This document shows, one piece after another, positions 7,768-16,268 of a DNA stretch of 57,118 nucleotides (positions within the stretch are counted from its first letter, which is position 1; each line of letters begins with the position of its first letter). The notes below the pieces were generated by a model. The model saw only the letters and a list, made by a program, of their open reading frames with translations. It was not told the DNA's origin and did no database searches. The position numbers and the translations under genes were made by a program. The stretch covers positions 1 through 57,118 of the forward strand of contig JAZNTW010000018.1 in the NCBI GenBank assembly GCA_045591925.1, written 5' to 3'. This DNA is from Firm-04 sp045591925 (GTDB taxonomy: Bacteria; Bacillota; Clostridia; Oscillospirales; Ruminococcaceae).

Positions 7768-8976
7768 ATGATAAAATTGCTCCTGAAACTCCTGATTGCC
7801 ATATTCCCGGCATTCGGGATGTCAATTCTCTGCGGCTGCGATCTCATTGAGGAGATTCAGCCGTTTACCAACGATTCGCGCGTCATCGAATATCCAGAGG
7901 GCGCGCTGACCACCACCACCGAAACCACGGTCACCACCACGACCACCACCAACGTCTACACGCCCCCCGATGACCCGGAGCTTGTCGAGCTTCTCGAAAC
8001 GCTCACACTCGAACAAAAGGCAGCGCAGGTGATGCTGGTCGGCTGCTCGGACGCATCGGTTGGAAACGCCGTCTGCGAAAAGGGTGCCGGTGGATTGTGT
8101 CTCTTTGCGCAGCCCTTTGCCAACAAATCCGCAGAAGCCGTTCGCACGATGACAGGCGGTTTTCAGGATGCAGCAGAGATTCCGGTTCTGTTATCTGTGG
8201 ATGAGGAGGGCGGCTCGGTCTGCCGCGTCAGTCTGAACCCCAATCTGCGCCACACCAATTTCTGGAGTCCGCGCTTTTTGTTTGAACAGGGCGGCTGGGA
8301 TTTGATTCGCAGTGACGCCGAAGAAAAGGCAAATTTCCTGCTCGACCTCGGTTTGAATGTCAATCTTGCGCCGGTCTGCGACGTGCCGTTTCAGCCGACC
8401 GATTTCATATATCCGCGCTGCTTCAGCACCGATGCCGAAGCTACCGGCGAATACATCGAAACCGTTGTCGGCATCATGAAAGCGGAGGGGCTTGGCAGCT
8501 CCTTGAAGCATTTCCCCGGCTACGGCGGCAGTGCCGATACGCATTTGAATATGGCGTATGACGGCCGCAGCTACGAGGAATTTGCCGAACGCGATTTGCT
8601 GCCGTTCAAGGCTGGTATCGAAGCCGGTGCGGATTCGGTCATGGTCACGCATAATATCATCGAGTGTATGGACAGCGAGCAGCCTGCGTCACTGTCACCG
8701 GAGGTTCACCAGATTCTGCGCGAGGAGCTTGGCTTCCGCGGCGTGATCATCACAGACGACCTCGGAATGAACGCAATTACGCAGTTTACGAATGGTGAAA
8801 ACCCTGCGGTCGCAGCGATTCTTGCTGGCAATGATTTGTTGTGCTATGCCGATTTTGACAATTCCGTTGCGGCGATTACCGAAGCCGTGCGCAATGGCAC
8901 GATCGAAGAAGAACAGCTTGACGCCTCGATTCTCCGGATATTATACTGGAAGCAGCAGCTTGGTCTGCTCGATTAA
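7768..8976 (+). CDS. GH3 family beta-N-acetylhexosaminidase-like lipoprotein (NagZ type)
   Basis: A 402-residue exported glycosidase. A hydrophobic N-terminus ends in a lipobox-like SILCGC, so it is probably membrane-anchored. A Thr-rich tether (TTTTETTVTTTTTT) follows, then a GH3 N-terminal-type barrel. Diagnostic segments are LLSVDEEGGSVCRV, KHFPGYGGSADTH (K247 to H259, the NagZ His/Asp loop with Gly-Ser in place of the usual residues) and the nucleophile Asp330 in TDDLGM. It lacks the second GH3 domain, as NagZ proteins do. The likely role is cleavage of terminal N-acetylglucosamine from cell-wall or dietary glycans. ATG 7768 is used because the upstream frame is not conserved. Confidence 0.85.
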   Translation: MIKLLLKLLIAIFPAFGMSILCGCDLIEEIQPFTNDSRVIEYPEGALTTTTETTVTTTTTTNVYTPPDDPELVELLETLTLEQKAAQVMLVGCSDASVGNAVCEKGAGGLCLFAQPFANKSAEAVRTMTGGFQDAAEIPVLLSVDEEGGSVCRVSLNPNLRHTNFWSPRFLFEQGGWDLIRSDAEEKANFLLDLGLNVNLAPVCDVPFQPTDFIYPRCFSTDAEATGEYIETVVGIMKAEGLGSSLKHFPGYGGSADTHLNMAYDGRSYEEFAERDLLPFKAGIEAGADSVMVTHNIIECMDSEQPASLSPEVHQILREELGFRGVIITDDLGMNAITQFTNGENPAVAAILAGNDLLCYADFDNSVAAITEAVRNGTIEEEQLDASILRILYWKQQLGLLD

Positions 8977-8986
8977 ATAGATATAT

Positions 8987-9025
8987 AAAAACACAGCACC
9001 GCCGAAAAAGCGATGCTGTGTTTTT
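8987..9025. terminator. Bidirectional terminator between the GH3 gene and rpsU
   Basis: AAAAACACAGCA (8987-8998) pairs perfectly with TGCTGTGTTTTT (9014-9025), and both strands carry T runs. Confidence 0.9.
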
Positions 9026-9147
9026 GTTTCGTCATATTCCCGTATGTGATATAAATACAGGGCAACGGAATTTTCGCGCCCGCCTGACGCACCGATGCAG
9101 TATAAACCGCAGTGCGTAGCAGCACGGCGAACGACTCCCGACGAGAA

Positions 9148-9321
9148 TTAGAACTTACGCTTACGAGCTGCTTCAGACTTCTTCTTACGCTTTACGGAAG
9201 GCTTCTCGTAATGCTCGCGCTTGCGAACCTCAGCGATAACGCCGTCTTTTGCGCAGGAACGCTTGAAACGCTTGAGAGCTGTATCCAAGGACTCGTTCTT
9301 ACCAACGCGTACTTCTGCCAC
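9148..9321 (-). CDS. rpsU: 30S ribosomal protein S21
   Basis: S21 of 57 residues, a small-subunit protein that helps initiation. GTG at 9321 is chosen because GGGAGGG lies 8 bases upstream and because it gives the standard N-terminus (M)AEVRVGKNESLDTALKRF. The ATG at 9345 would add eight non-homologous residues. The C-terminus is highly basic (KRKKKSEAARKRKF). It has its own promoter and shares a terminator with the GH3 gene. The 9026-9147 stretch holds nothing I recognise. Confidence 0.94.
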   Translation of the reverse strand: MAEVRVGKNESLDTALKRFKRSCAKDGVIAEVRKREHYEKPSVKRKKKSEAARKRKF

Positions 9322-9414
9322 GAATTTTTCCCTCCCTTTGTCCAACGACAGAGGCTATCTATAAAGAGGCATCGAACTTGATGCTCCTTATAAGCAATAT
9401 TTGAACACAAGTAT

Positions 9415-9443
9415 ATTGTACCACAATTTATACGATTTGTCAA
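9415..9443 (-). promoter_or_regulatory. Sigma-A promoter of rpsU
   Basis: On the minus strand TTGACA (9443-9438) and TACAAT (9420-9415) are separated by 17 bases. It lies directly downstream of leuS. Confidence 0.85.
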
Positions 9444-9482
9444 GCGGATTTCACCTGAGAAACCACTTCCGGACACGATTCG

Positions 9483-11888
9483 TTAATTTGCAACAAAATT
9501 CACCAGCTTGTTTTGTACATAAATCTGCTTCCGAATTGTTTTACCGGCAAGTGCCTGCTGCATACTCTCATTTTTGAGTGCCAATTCGACAACCGTCGCT
9601 TCATCCGCGCCCTGCGGAATCATCAGCTTTGCCTTGATTTTTCCACAGACCTGCGCAACGATTTCAACCTCTGCCTCGATGCAGCGTGCAGGGTCATAAT
9701 CGACCCATGACTGCTCATTGAGGATACCGAAGCCGAGTGCTGAGAACATTTCCTCTGTCACGTGCGGTGCAAACGGATTGAGCAGAATGAGCAGAGTACG
9801 AAGCTCTGCCTTGGTGATGCTGCCGGCAGCGTAGATCTGGTTCACGAGCGTCATCATCGCAGCGATTGCGGTATTGAACTTGAGGTTTTCGATGTCCTCG
9901 GAGACCTTGCGGATGGTCTTGTGCATCGGGGTCATGAGCTGCTCGGAGTATTCATCGCCATCGGTGACGAGGTCCTGCAGCGCCCAGATACGGTCAAGGA
10001 AGCGCTTGCAGCCCTTTACGCTGTCCTCGCTCCACGGTGCAGCCTTCTCGTAGTCGCCCATAAAGAGGACGTAGAGGCGCAGCACATCCGCGCCGAACTG
10101 ATCGACCACATCATTCGGGTCAATGACATTGCCCTTGGATTTGGACATCTTATCGCCATCCGGACCGAGAATGAGACCCTGTGCGGTACGCTTTGCATAC
10201 GGCTCCTCGGTCGGCACTGCGCCGATATCGTAGAGGAACTTATGCCAGAAGCGCGAATAGATCATATGTCTGGTAACGTGCTCCATACCGCCGTTGTACC
10301 AGTCAACCGGCATCCAGTATTTCAGCGTATCCATATCCGCGAGCGCATTGTCGTTCATCGGGTCGCAATAGCGCAGATAATACCACGAAGAACCTGCCCA
10401 CTGCGGCATCGTATCGGTTTCGCGTCTTGCAGCCGCGCCGCACTGCGGACAGTTGCACTTGACAAAGGATTCGAGCTTTGCAAGCGGAGATTCGCCATCG
10501 GTACCCGGTTCAAAGTTCTCGACGGGCGGCAGTCTCAGCGGCAGCTCCTCATACGGCACGCCGACAATGCCGCAGTTCGGGCAATGGATCAGCGGAATCG
10601 GCTCGCCCCAGTATCTCTGACGGTTGAACGCCCAGTCCTTCATCTTGTACTGCACGCCAGCCTCGCCGCAGCCCTTTTCTGCAAGGACGGTCAGTACCTT
10701 TGCAATCGCGTCTTTTTTATTGGTGATACCATTGAGAGAATCGGAATTGACCATTTCGCCGTCACCGGTATAGGCTTCCTTTTCGATGTCGCCGCCCTTG
10801 ATGACCTCGATGATATCAATGCCGAATTTCTTTGCAAATTCGTAGTCACGGCTATCGTGTGCCGGAACCGCCATAATCGCGCCGGTGCCGTAGCCCATCA
10901 TGACATAATCGGAAATATAGATCGGGATCTCCTTGCCGGTCAGCGGATTCACACCGGTCAGACCCTCGATCTTCACGCCGGTCTTTTCCTTGACAAGCTG
11001 TGTACGCTCAAACTCGGTTTTCTTTGCGCATTCCGCCTGATAAGCGTCCAGCGCGTCGATATTGGCGATGGCATCACGATACTTCTGAATCATCGGATGC
11101 TCCGGTGCCATGACCATGAACGTCACGCCATAGAGGGTATCGGGACGTGTGGTGTAGATGCGGAGCTGTTCATCCTGCTCCTTGATCTTGAAGTTGACGA
11201 ATGCACCGGTCGATTTACCGATCCAGTTTTCCTGCTGCAATCTGATATTCGGCAGATAGTTGACGGTATCGAGACCCTCAAGGAGCTTGTCTGCGTATTC
11301 CGTGATGCGGAGATACCAGACCTCTTTGTTCTTCTGGACAATATCGCTGTGGCAGATGTCGCATTTGCCGCCCTGGGAGTCCTCATTGGAGAGAACGACC
11401 TTGCAGGACGGGCAGTAGTTGACCAGAGTGGTATCGCGGAACACCAGACCGTGATCAAACATCTTGCGGAAAATCCACTGCGTCCACTTATAGTAGCCCT
11501 CCTCGGTGGTATCGACCACGCGCGACCAATCGAAGGAGAAGCCGACTCGCTTGAGCTGACCGGTAAACTTTGTAATATTGGCATCGGTCACCTGACGCGG
11601 ATGCACACCGGTTTTGATCGCGGTGTTCTCAGTCGGCAGACCGTAGGCGTCAAAGCCGATCGGGAACAGGACATTATAGCCCTGAAGCCGACGCTTTCTG
11701 GAGACAACCTCCAGACCGGAATACGCCTTGATATGACCGACGTGCATACCGCTGCCGGACGGATACGGGAACTCAACGAGCGCGTAGAACTTCTTCTTTT
11801 GGGAGCCGTTCTCCGCGCGGAAGGTATTGTTTGCCTCCCAATAATCCTGCCACTTTTTTTCGACTGCGGAAAATTGATATTCCTGCAT
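9483..11888 (-). CDS. leuS: Leucyl-tRNA synthetase
   Basis: Class I synthetase of 801 residues charging tRNA-Leu. The HIGH-type motif is in YPSGSGMHVGHIKAY and the KMSKS motif in GDKMSKSKGNVI. A CP1 editing domain with zinc-ribbon cysteines (CPSCKVVLSNE, CDICHS) and a C-terminal anticodon-binding domain are present. Length is normal. ATG at 11888 is preferred over a TTG at 11894. It is the last gene of the long minus-strand block, 86 bases after rsfS. Confidence 0.97.
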   Translation of the reverse strand: MQEYQFSAVEKKWQDYWEANNTFRAENGSQKKKFYALVEFPYPSGSGMHVGHIKAYSGLEVVSRKRRLQGYNVLFPIGFDAYGLPTENTAIKTGVHPRQVTDANITKFTGQLKRVGFSFDWSRVVDTTEEGYYKWTQWIFRKMFDHGLVFRDTTLVNYCPSCKVVLSNEDSQGGKCDICHSDIVQKNKEVWYLRITEYADKLLEGLDTVNYLPNIRLQQENWIGKSTGAFVNFKIKEQDEQLRIYTTRPDTLYGVTFMVMAPEHPMIQKYRDAIANIDALDAYQAECAKKTEFERTQLVKEKTGVKIEGLTGVNPLTGKEIPIYISDYVMMGYGTGAIMAVPAHDSRDYEFAKKFGIDIIEVIKGGDIEKEAYTGDGEMVNSDSLNGITNKKDAIAKVLTVLAEKGCGEAGVQYKMKDWAFNRQRYWGEPIPLIHCPNCGIVGVPYEELPLRLPPVENFEPGTDGESPLAKLESFVKCNCPQCGAAARRETDTMPQWAGSSWYYLRYCDPMNDNALADMDTLKYWMPVDWYNGGMEHVTRHMIYSRFWHKFLYDIGAVPTEEPYAKRTAQGLILGPDGDKMSKSKGNVIDPNDVVDQFGADVLRLYVLFMGDYEKAAPWSEDSVKGCKRFLDRIWALQDLVTDGDEYSEQLMTPMHKTIRKVSEDIENLKFNTAIAAMMTLVNQIYAAGSITKAELRTLLILLNPFAPHVTEEMFSALGFGILNEQSWVDYDPARCIEAEVEIVAQVCGKIKAKLMIPQGADEATVVELALKNESMQQALAGKTIRKQIYVQNKLVNFVAN

Positions 11889-11980
11889 ATTCAAAAAGCC
11901 TCACTTTCATATTTTCAAGCCGATGACCGCCTCTCTGTCATGCAGCAAATGCGGTTCGGCGCTTATGATACGATGATTGA

Positions 11981-12340
11981 TTAGTCCTCGGTAATCAGAT
12001 GCGAGATATCGACCTGCTCGCCGTCTGCCCAAAGACGTTCGAGCTGATATTCGTCACGCGTCTCGCGATTGAACACATGAACCACAATATCGCTGTAATC
12101 GAGAACGATCCAGTTTGCAGAGCGAACGCCCTCGATGCCGCGCGGCTCAATGCCTGCCTGACCGAGCTGAAAATCAATCTCATCCGCAAGGGACTTGACC
12201 TGCGTGGTGCTCGTACCGGTTGCGATCACGAAATAATCCGCGATAATTGTCAGATTGGTAATTCCGATGACCTGAATCTTCTGTGCTTTTTTCTCATCGA
12301 GAATTTTCACGATTTTTTCTAGCTTTTCCTGTGTTGTCAT
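11981..12340 (-). CDS. rsfS: Ribosome silencing factor RsfS
   Basis: A 119-residue protein of the RsfS/YbeB/Iojap family, which binds L14 and blocks subunit joining under nutrient limitation. Typical segments are ADYFVIATGTSTTQVKSLADEI and VVHVFNRETRDEYQLERLWADG. It lies between an LCP gene and leuS, downstream of nadD-yqeK, the conserved Firmicute order. Confidence 0.95.
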   Translation of the reverse strand: MTTQEKLEKIVKILDEKKAQKIQVIGITNLTIIADYFVIATGTSTTQVKSLADEIDFQLGQAGIEPRGIEGVRSANWIVLDYSDIVVHVFNRETRDEYQLERLWADGEQVDISHLITED

Positions 12341-12419
12341 AGAACAACGCTCCTTTCATAGACATTGCCTTGATGCGGCAACGCCTGTTATTTCTTTCAA
12401 ACAATGATACGCGCTGCGG

Positions 12420-13787
12420 CTATGTTCCCATAAAGGTATTGCCGTCCTCGATGCTCTGGAAATCGGCGTTATCATTGTCATAGAGTGTGCTTTTGTATTC
12501 TTCGGGCTTCAGCATTTCCGCGATCGGCAAATCATGCTCCGGTTCAAAATACGGACGGAAATGCCGGTTCAGCAGATCGGTGACGGGCTGCTTGTGCATC
12601 AGCCAGACGGAATAAAACTCGATATCGCTGCTCGGATTCGGCGGATAGTAGTTGTAGCCCTCGCCGGGGAGCATGTGCATGGTAATTTTATCCATACCGA
12701 TGGTCGAGGCAAAATCGGACAGCTTGCTGATTTCATCGACCGTGAGATTGGAGCCGATGAGCTGTTCATCGACGATCTGATTGATAAACCCAAGCATTTC
12801 GATGCTGTTGATTTCACAGACCTTTGCCATGGCAGCCGCCATAAAGATGCGCTGCGCCTTCATACGGCCGATATCGCCCTCGGAATAGTCGTGACGGAAG
12901 CGAACCATCCACTCCGCCTGCGTACCGCTGAGTACCTGCTCGCCCTGATTGATGATCTTATCGGCTTCATAGGTGATCGTATAGGGCATATTGATCGGTA
13001 CGCCGCCGATGATATCGACGATCCTTGCGATATCGCCGCAGCTCGTTGTGATATAGCGGTCGATCGGCACCTTGAAGATGATTTCGAGACAGTCCACAAC
13101 GCGCTGTACGGGCTGTTTTTTCGGATTGCCGAGCGAATAGACGCTGTTGAACTTGCCGCCCTCGAACGCCGTAAAGCCCGGTACAAAGGTATCGCGCGGA
13201 ATTTGCAGAATATGAATCTCATTGCCGCGGATATCGAACATCGCGAGCATGATGACATCGGTATTGGTGCGGGACTCGTCCGTACCGATAAACAGCACGC
13301 CGAACTGTCCCTCTTGAATCTGGTCGAGATCAAGACCGTCATTCAGCTCGCCGGCTACCACGCCCTCGATTTCCTTTTTCGGCTCCATCTCGTAGACCTT
13401 GGATTCGAGATCGCCCTCGATCTCAATAAAGGGCTGCCAGTTCCGGAGCTTCTGCATCATGGAAATATGCGTGGTGGTTTCGGTACCGGCAAGGTCATTC
13501 GTTGTATAGGGAATCAGCGGCAGATTCAGAATCAGAATGATCAGCAGAATCAGGCATACAAGCACCATAAGCGATGCAAGAATGCGTTTTTTATCAAGCT
13601 GCTTCCGTTTTCTTGCAGCCGCCGCACGGGAATTCCGCACATTGTACTGCCCTGCGCTGTCGAAGCGATCACGGCTGCCATGAGACGGGCGCGAAGCACT
13701 GCGCCTGCCGGAATCTGCATACCGGCGCGGCTGCTGCGAGGGCTTGCGCTGCGGATCTCGGCGCGTCCGTGGGTCTTCCATTCTCAT
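12420..13787 (-). CDS. LytR-CpsA-Psr (LCP) family cell-wall ligase
   Basis: A 455-residue membrane protein that transfers anionic or glycan polymers onto peptidoglycan. A basic Arg-rich cytoplasmic N-terminus of about 75 residues precedes one membrane helix (about 80-95), followed by an extracellular LCP domain. Family motifs are GTDESRTNTDVIMLA, QIPRDTFV, KFNSVYSLG and VRFRHDYSEGDIGRMKAQR. ATG 13787 is selected because AAAGGAG lies 8 bases upstream; the open frame extends further but would overlap yqeK. It sits between yqeK and rsfS. Confidence 0.92.
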   Translation of the reverse strand: MRMEDPRTRRDPQRKPSQQPRRYADSGRRSASRPSHGSRDRFDSAGQYNVRNSRAAAARKRKQLDKKRILASLMVLVCLILLIILILNLPLIPYTTNDLAGTETTTHISMMQKLRNWQPFIEIEGDLESKVYEMEPKKEIEGVVAGELNDGLDLDQIQEGQFGVLFIGTDESRTNTDVIMLAMFDIRGNEIHILQIPRDTFVPGFTAFEGGKFNSVYSLGNPKKQPVQRVVDCLEIIFKVPIDRYITTSCGDIARIVDIIGGVPINMPYTITYEADKIINQGEQVLSGTQAEWMVRFRHDYSEGDIGRMKAQRIFMAAAMAKVCEINSIEMLGFINQIVDEQLIGSNLTVDEISKLSDFASTIGMDKITMHMLPGEGYNYYPPNPSSDIEFYSVWLMHKQPVTDLLNRHFRPYFEPEHDLPIAEMLKPEEYKSTLYDNDNADFQSIEDGNTFMGT

Positions 13788-13824
13788 ATCAATGCTCCTT
13801 TGTGCGGTGTCGCATTTATTTGCT

Positions 13825-14466
13825 TCATTCGGCTGCTCCCATCGTTTTGACATTCTGTTCCGATTTACCATCCGAACGCGCTGTGAGCTTCTGCAAATAC
13901 CAATTATATGCTTCGACCGTTGAGACCGGCAGCGGCGTTTCTTTTTTCATCACATTTTCGATCGCCCACTGCACTGCGCAAAGCATCGCTTTTTCGAGAT
14001 CATTCTGTGCCATCTTCCGAAAGCGCTCGACATCCCGATAGGTACGGTCAGCCGAGATCAGATCTGCCATATACACAATTTCTTCGAGCCTTGTCATTTC
14101 CGCACGCCCGACCGTATGCCAGCGTGCCGCACCAAGCACCTCCATGTCGTCGATGCCAAGCTCCGCGTACATATAGGACGCCGCCGCAATGCCGTGCCAG
14201 ACGGGCTTGCAGAGCCATTCCGTTTCGGTAGTAGGAAACGGACAGCTGCGCATCAGCTCCGCCTGCTCGGAGAACGGAAGCTCCTTGCAGCAATCGTGGA
14301 GCAAGCCGGCAAGATAGGCACGCTGCGGGTCAGCACCCCAGCGCTCGGCAAGCGCAAAGGCAGCGCGTGCGACATTGACGGAATGGGTAAAGCGTTTCTT
14401 AGAAAGCCGTGCTTTCAGGAACGCCGTCATATTGCGAATCTGCTCATTCTGACTTGCTTTACTCAA
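13825..14466 (-). CDS. yqeK: HD-domain hydrolase YqeK (diadenosine tetraphosphatase)
   Basis: A 213-residue HD-superfamily protein. YqeK enzymes hydrolyse Ap4A symmetrically to ADP. Metal-ligand motifs are in FTHSVNVA, LLHDCCKE, VWHGIAAA and the distal ADLISADRTY. A TTG start at 14466 has a strong GGAGAGGTG site upstream; the next ATG would remove 12 residues. It begins 7 bases after the nadD stop, so it is almost certainly cotranscribed, as in many Firmicutes. Confidence 0.92.
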   Translation of the reverse strand: MSKASQNEQIRNMTAFLKARLSKKRFTHSVNVARAAFALAERWGADPQRAYLAGLLHDCCKELPFSEQAELMRSCPFPTTETEWLCKPVWHGIAAASYMYAELGIDDMEVLGAARWHTVGRAEMTRLEEIVYMADLISADRTYRDVERFRKMAQNDLEKAMLCAVQWAIENVMKKETPLPVSTVEAYNWYLQKLTARSDGKSEQNVKTMGAAE

Positions 14467-14473
14467 AAAGCAC

Positions 14474-15094
14474 TCACCTCTCCTCGAAAAGATAGAGTTG
14501 TTTCTCCTGAATATATTGTACTACATTTTCGGGCAAAAGGCAAGAGCAATCGAGATTCTTTTGCAGCTTCTGCCGAATTTCCGTCGAAGATACAGGCATT
14601 GCAGAAACCGTCAGCACATGAATCACAGCGTCGGGACATTCGGCTCTGAGACGCTCAGCACAGGCATGGAGCGCCGGCAAATCACCGGTTTCGCGTGAAA
14701 CGGCGCAGACCTCTGCAAGGCGCAGAATCTCCTGCCATTGCCGCCATGTCCGGAACGAAAGCAGCATATCGCTGCCGATCATCAGCGTCCACTGAATATC
14801 CGGTTCCATTTCATGCAGCGCGCGCAGGGTGTCAACGGTATAGTTTGCCCCCGATTTTGCGATTTCATAACCGGAAACAGACATCCACGGATACGGCTTT
14901 GCAGCAAGGCGGCACATTTCGAGCCGATCGGCAGCCGGCGCATAGTCGGCAGTGCTTTTATGCGGTGCCTGACCGGCAGGCATCAGCACCACGCCATCCA
15001 GCTTCAGGGCTTCTTTGACCGCGCAGGCATTGTGCAGATGGCCATTGTGAATCGGGTTAAAGCTGCCGCCGAACAGACCGAATCTGCGGCTCAT
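14474..15094 (-). CDS. nadD: Nicotinate-nucleotide adenylyltransferase
   Basis: NAD biosynthesis enzyme (206 residues) converting nicotinate mononucleotide and ATP to deamido-NAD. The nucleotidyltransferase signature GGSFNPIHNGHL is at the N-terminus, with MPVSSTEIR near the C-terminus. The start at 15094 overlaps the yhbY stop by ATGA, implying translational coupling and excluding the longer frame. Confidence 0.95.
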   Translation of the reverse strand: MSRRFGLFGGSFNPIHNGHLHNACAVKEALKLDGVVLMPAGQAPHKSTADYAPAADRLEMCRLAAKPYPWMSVSGYEIAKSGANYTVDTLRALHEMEPDIQWTLMIGSDMLLSFRTWRQWQEILRLAEVCAVSRETGDLPALHACAERLRAECPDAVIHVLTVSAMPVSSTEIRQKLQKNLDCSCLLPENVVQYIQEKQLYLFEER

Positions 15095-15399
15095 TTCTTT
15101 TTCTTGCTTTCTACAAGCTGGATGACCGGCTTTTTGGGGTGACGCAGATACAGCACAAAGCGATTGCCGATTGCGCAAACGACCTCCGCACCGGTTTCAT
15201 TTGCAAGCAGCTCAGCAGCCTCTCTTGCAGAATATTCACAGGTTTCAAGCACATGACCTTTGATGAGCTCACGCTTATTGAGCGCATCGGCAGCCTGCTT
15301 CACGAGCTGTTCACTCATGCCGCCCTTGCCGACGGTCAGAATGCTTTCCATTGTCGAAGCAAGACCGCGCAGCTGTGCGCGCTGTTTACTAGTCAGCAT
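15091..15399 (-). CDS. yhbY: YhbY family RNA-binding protein (CRM domain)
   Basis: A 102-residue CRM-domain protein associated with 50S precursors. Its N-terminus is LTSKQRAQLRGLAS and the conserved VGKGGMSEQLV loop is present. The start at 15399 has AGGAG 6 bases upstream. The stop overlaps the nadD start by 4 bases. It lies in a ribosome-maturation and NAD cluster. Confidence 0.92.
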   Translation of the reverse strand: MLTSKQRAQLRGLASTMESILTVGKGGMSEQLVKQAADALNKRELIKGHVLETCEYSAREAAELLANETGAEVVCAIGNRFVLYLRHPKKPVIQLVESKKKK

Positions 15400-15417
15400 A
15401 GTAATCTCCTTTCTCAT

Positions 15418-15642
15418 TCAGCGGTGCCATTTTTTCGATTTTGCGAGCTTTTGAAGCTCCGTACCGCGAATCCATTCCTCGGTAAAGCCGCAGCTTGCGC
15501 AGATATAGCGATCGACCTTGACCGCTGAAAAAATCGTGCCGCCTACCATGATATTATTGCCGGAGCCGTAGGCACCTGCATAGCCGTCCACGATTACGAT
15601 ATCATTGCTGCCGCATTTCGGGCAGATTTTACGATACATCAT
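15418..15642 (-). CDS. Small zinc-ribbon protein of unknown function
   Basis: A 74-residue protein with two CxxC pairs, CPKC near residue 8 and CASC near residue 49, consistent with a zinc ribbon. A glycine-rich turn (AGAYGSGNN) lies between. The start at 15642 overlaps the rdgB stop and has AGGAG upstream. The tight packing with rdgB and yhbY suggests a role in nucleic-acid or translation housekeeping, but no function is established from sequence. Confidence 0.8.
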   Translation of the reverse strand: MMYRKICPKCGSNDIVIVDGYAGAYGSGNNIMVGGTIFSAVKVDRYICASCGFTEEWIRGTELQKLAKSKKWHR

Positions 15643-16259
15643 GATAATTCTCCTGTCACGCCGATATGCTGTTTCAGCCAGTCCGTGACCTGAACCAGCG
15701 CATGATAGCGATGGGACACGGTATTTTTTTCGGCAGCCGGAATCTCAGCAAACGACCGTCCCTGATAGCCGAACACCGGGTCATAGCCGAAGCCGTTTTC
15801 GCCACGGCATTCGCGTAAAATCACGCCCTCGACCTTGCCGGTAAAGAGATACTCTGCGCCATCGGGCGCAATCAGACACATCACACAGGAAAAATGCGCG
15901 CCGCGGCAGTCGTCCGGCACATCCTGCATCTCACGCAGGAGCTTGTCAATCAGGTCGGCATCGGTCGCGTGCTCCCCTGCCCATCGCGCAGACCGCACAC
16001 CCGGTTCGCCATGAAGCGCGTCCACGGAAAGTCCGCTGTCGTCGGCAAGCACAAAGCACTGCTCGCCGTTATCCAGTGCAAGCTGACGGATATATCTCGC
16101 CTTGAGCGCGGCGTTTTCGGCAAAGGTCTCACCGGTCTCATCAACCTCGGCGTCATACCCTGCCTCACGCTGTGACGCCACCGAAATATCCGTATCTGCA
16201 AGCATTTCACGGATTTCGCGCAGTTTATTTTGATTATTGGTTGCAAGAATCAGTTTCAT
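15639..16259 (-). CDS. rdgB: XTP/dITP diphosphatase (RdgB/HAM1 family)
   Basis: House-cleaning pyrophosphatase of 206 residues that removes dITP and XTP. Family motifs are ATNNQNKLREI, ETGETFAENAALKA, DDSGLSVDAL, GVRSARWAG and GYDPVFGYQG. GAGGTGG lies upstream of the start. It is 9 bases after ftsY. Confidence 0.95.
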   Translation of the reverse strand: MKLILATNNQNKLREIREMLADTDISVASQREAGYDAEVDETGETFAENAALKARYIRQLALDNGEQCFVLADDSGLSVDALHGEPGVRSARWAGEHATDADLIDKLLREMQDVPDDCRGAHFSCVMCLIAPDGAEYLFTGKVEGVILRECRGENGFGYDPVFGYQGRSFAEIPAAEKNTVSHRYHALVQVTDWLKQHIGVTGELS

Positions 16260-16268
16260 GCTGCCACC

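Noticed and set aside
9762..11984. 740-codon frame antisense to leuS, and an 804-codon frame antisense to smc (18018-20432)
   Set aside because: Both mirror well-defined housekeeping genes and their translations show no family motifs.
13801..13815. Another copy of the GTGCGGTGTTGCC repeat (TTTGTGCGGTGTCGC)
   Set aside because: Only about a dozen bases match and none of the companion blocks are nearby; chance similarity is likely.
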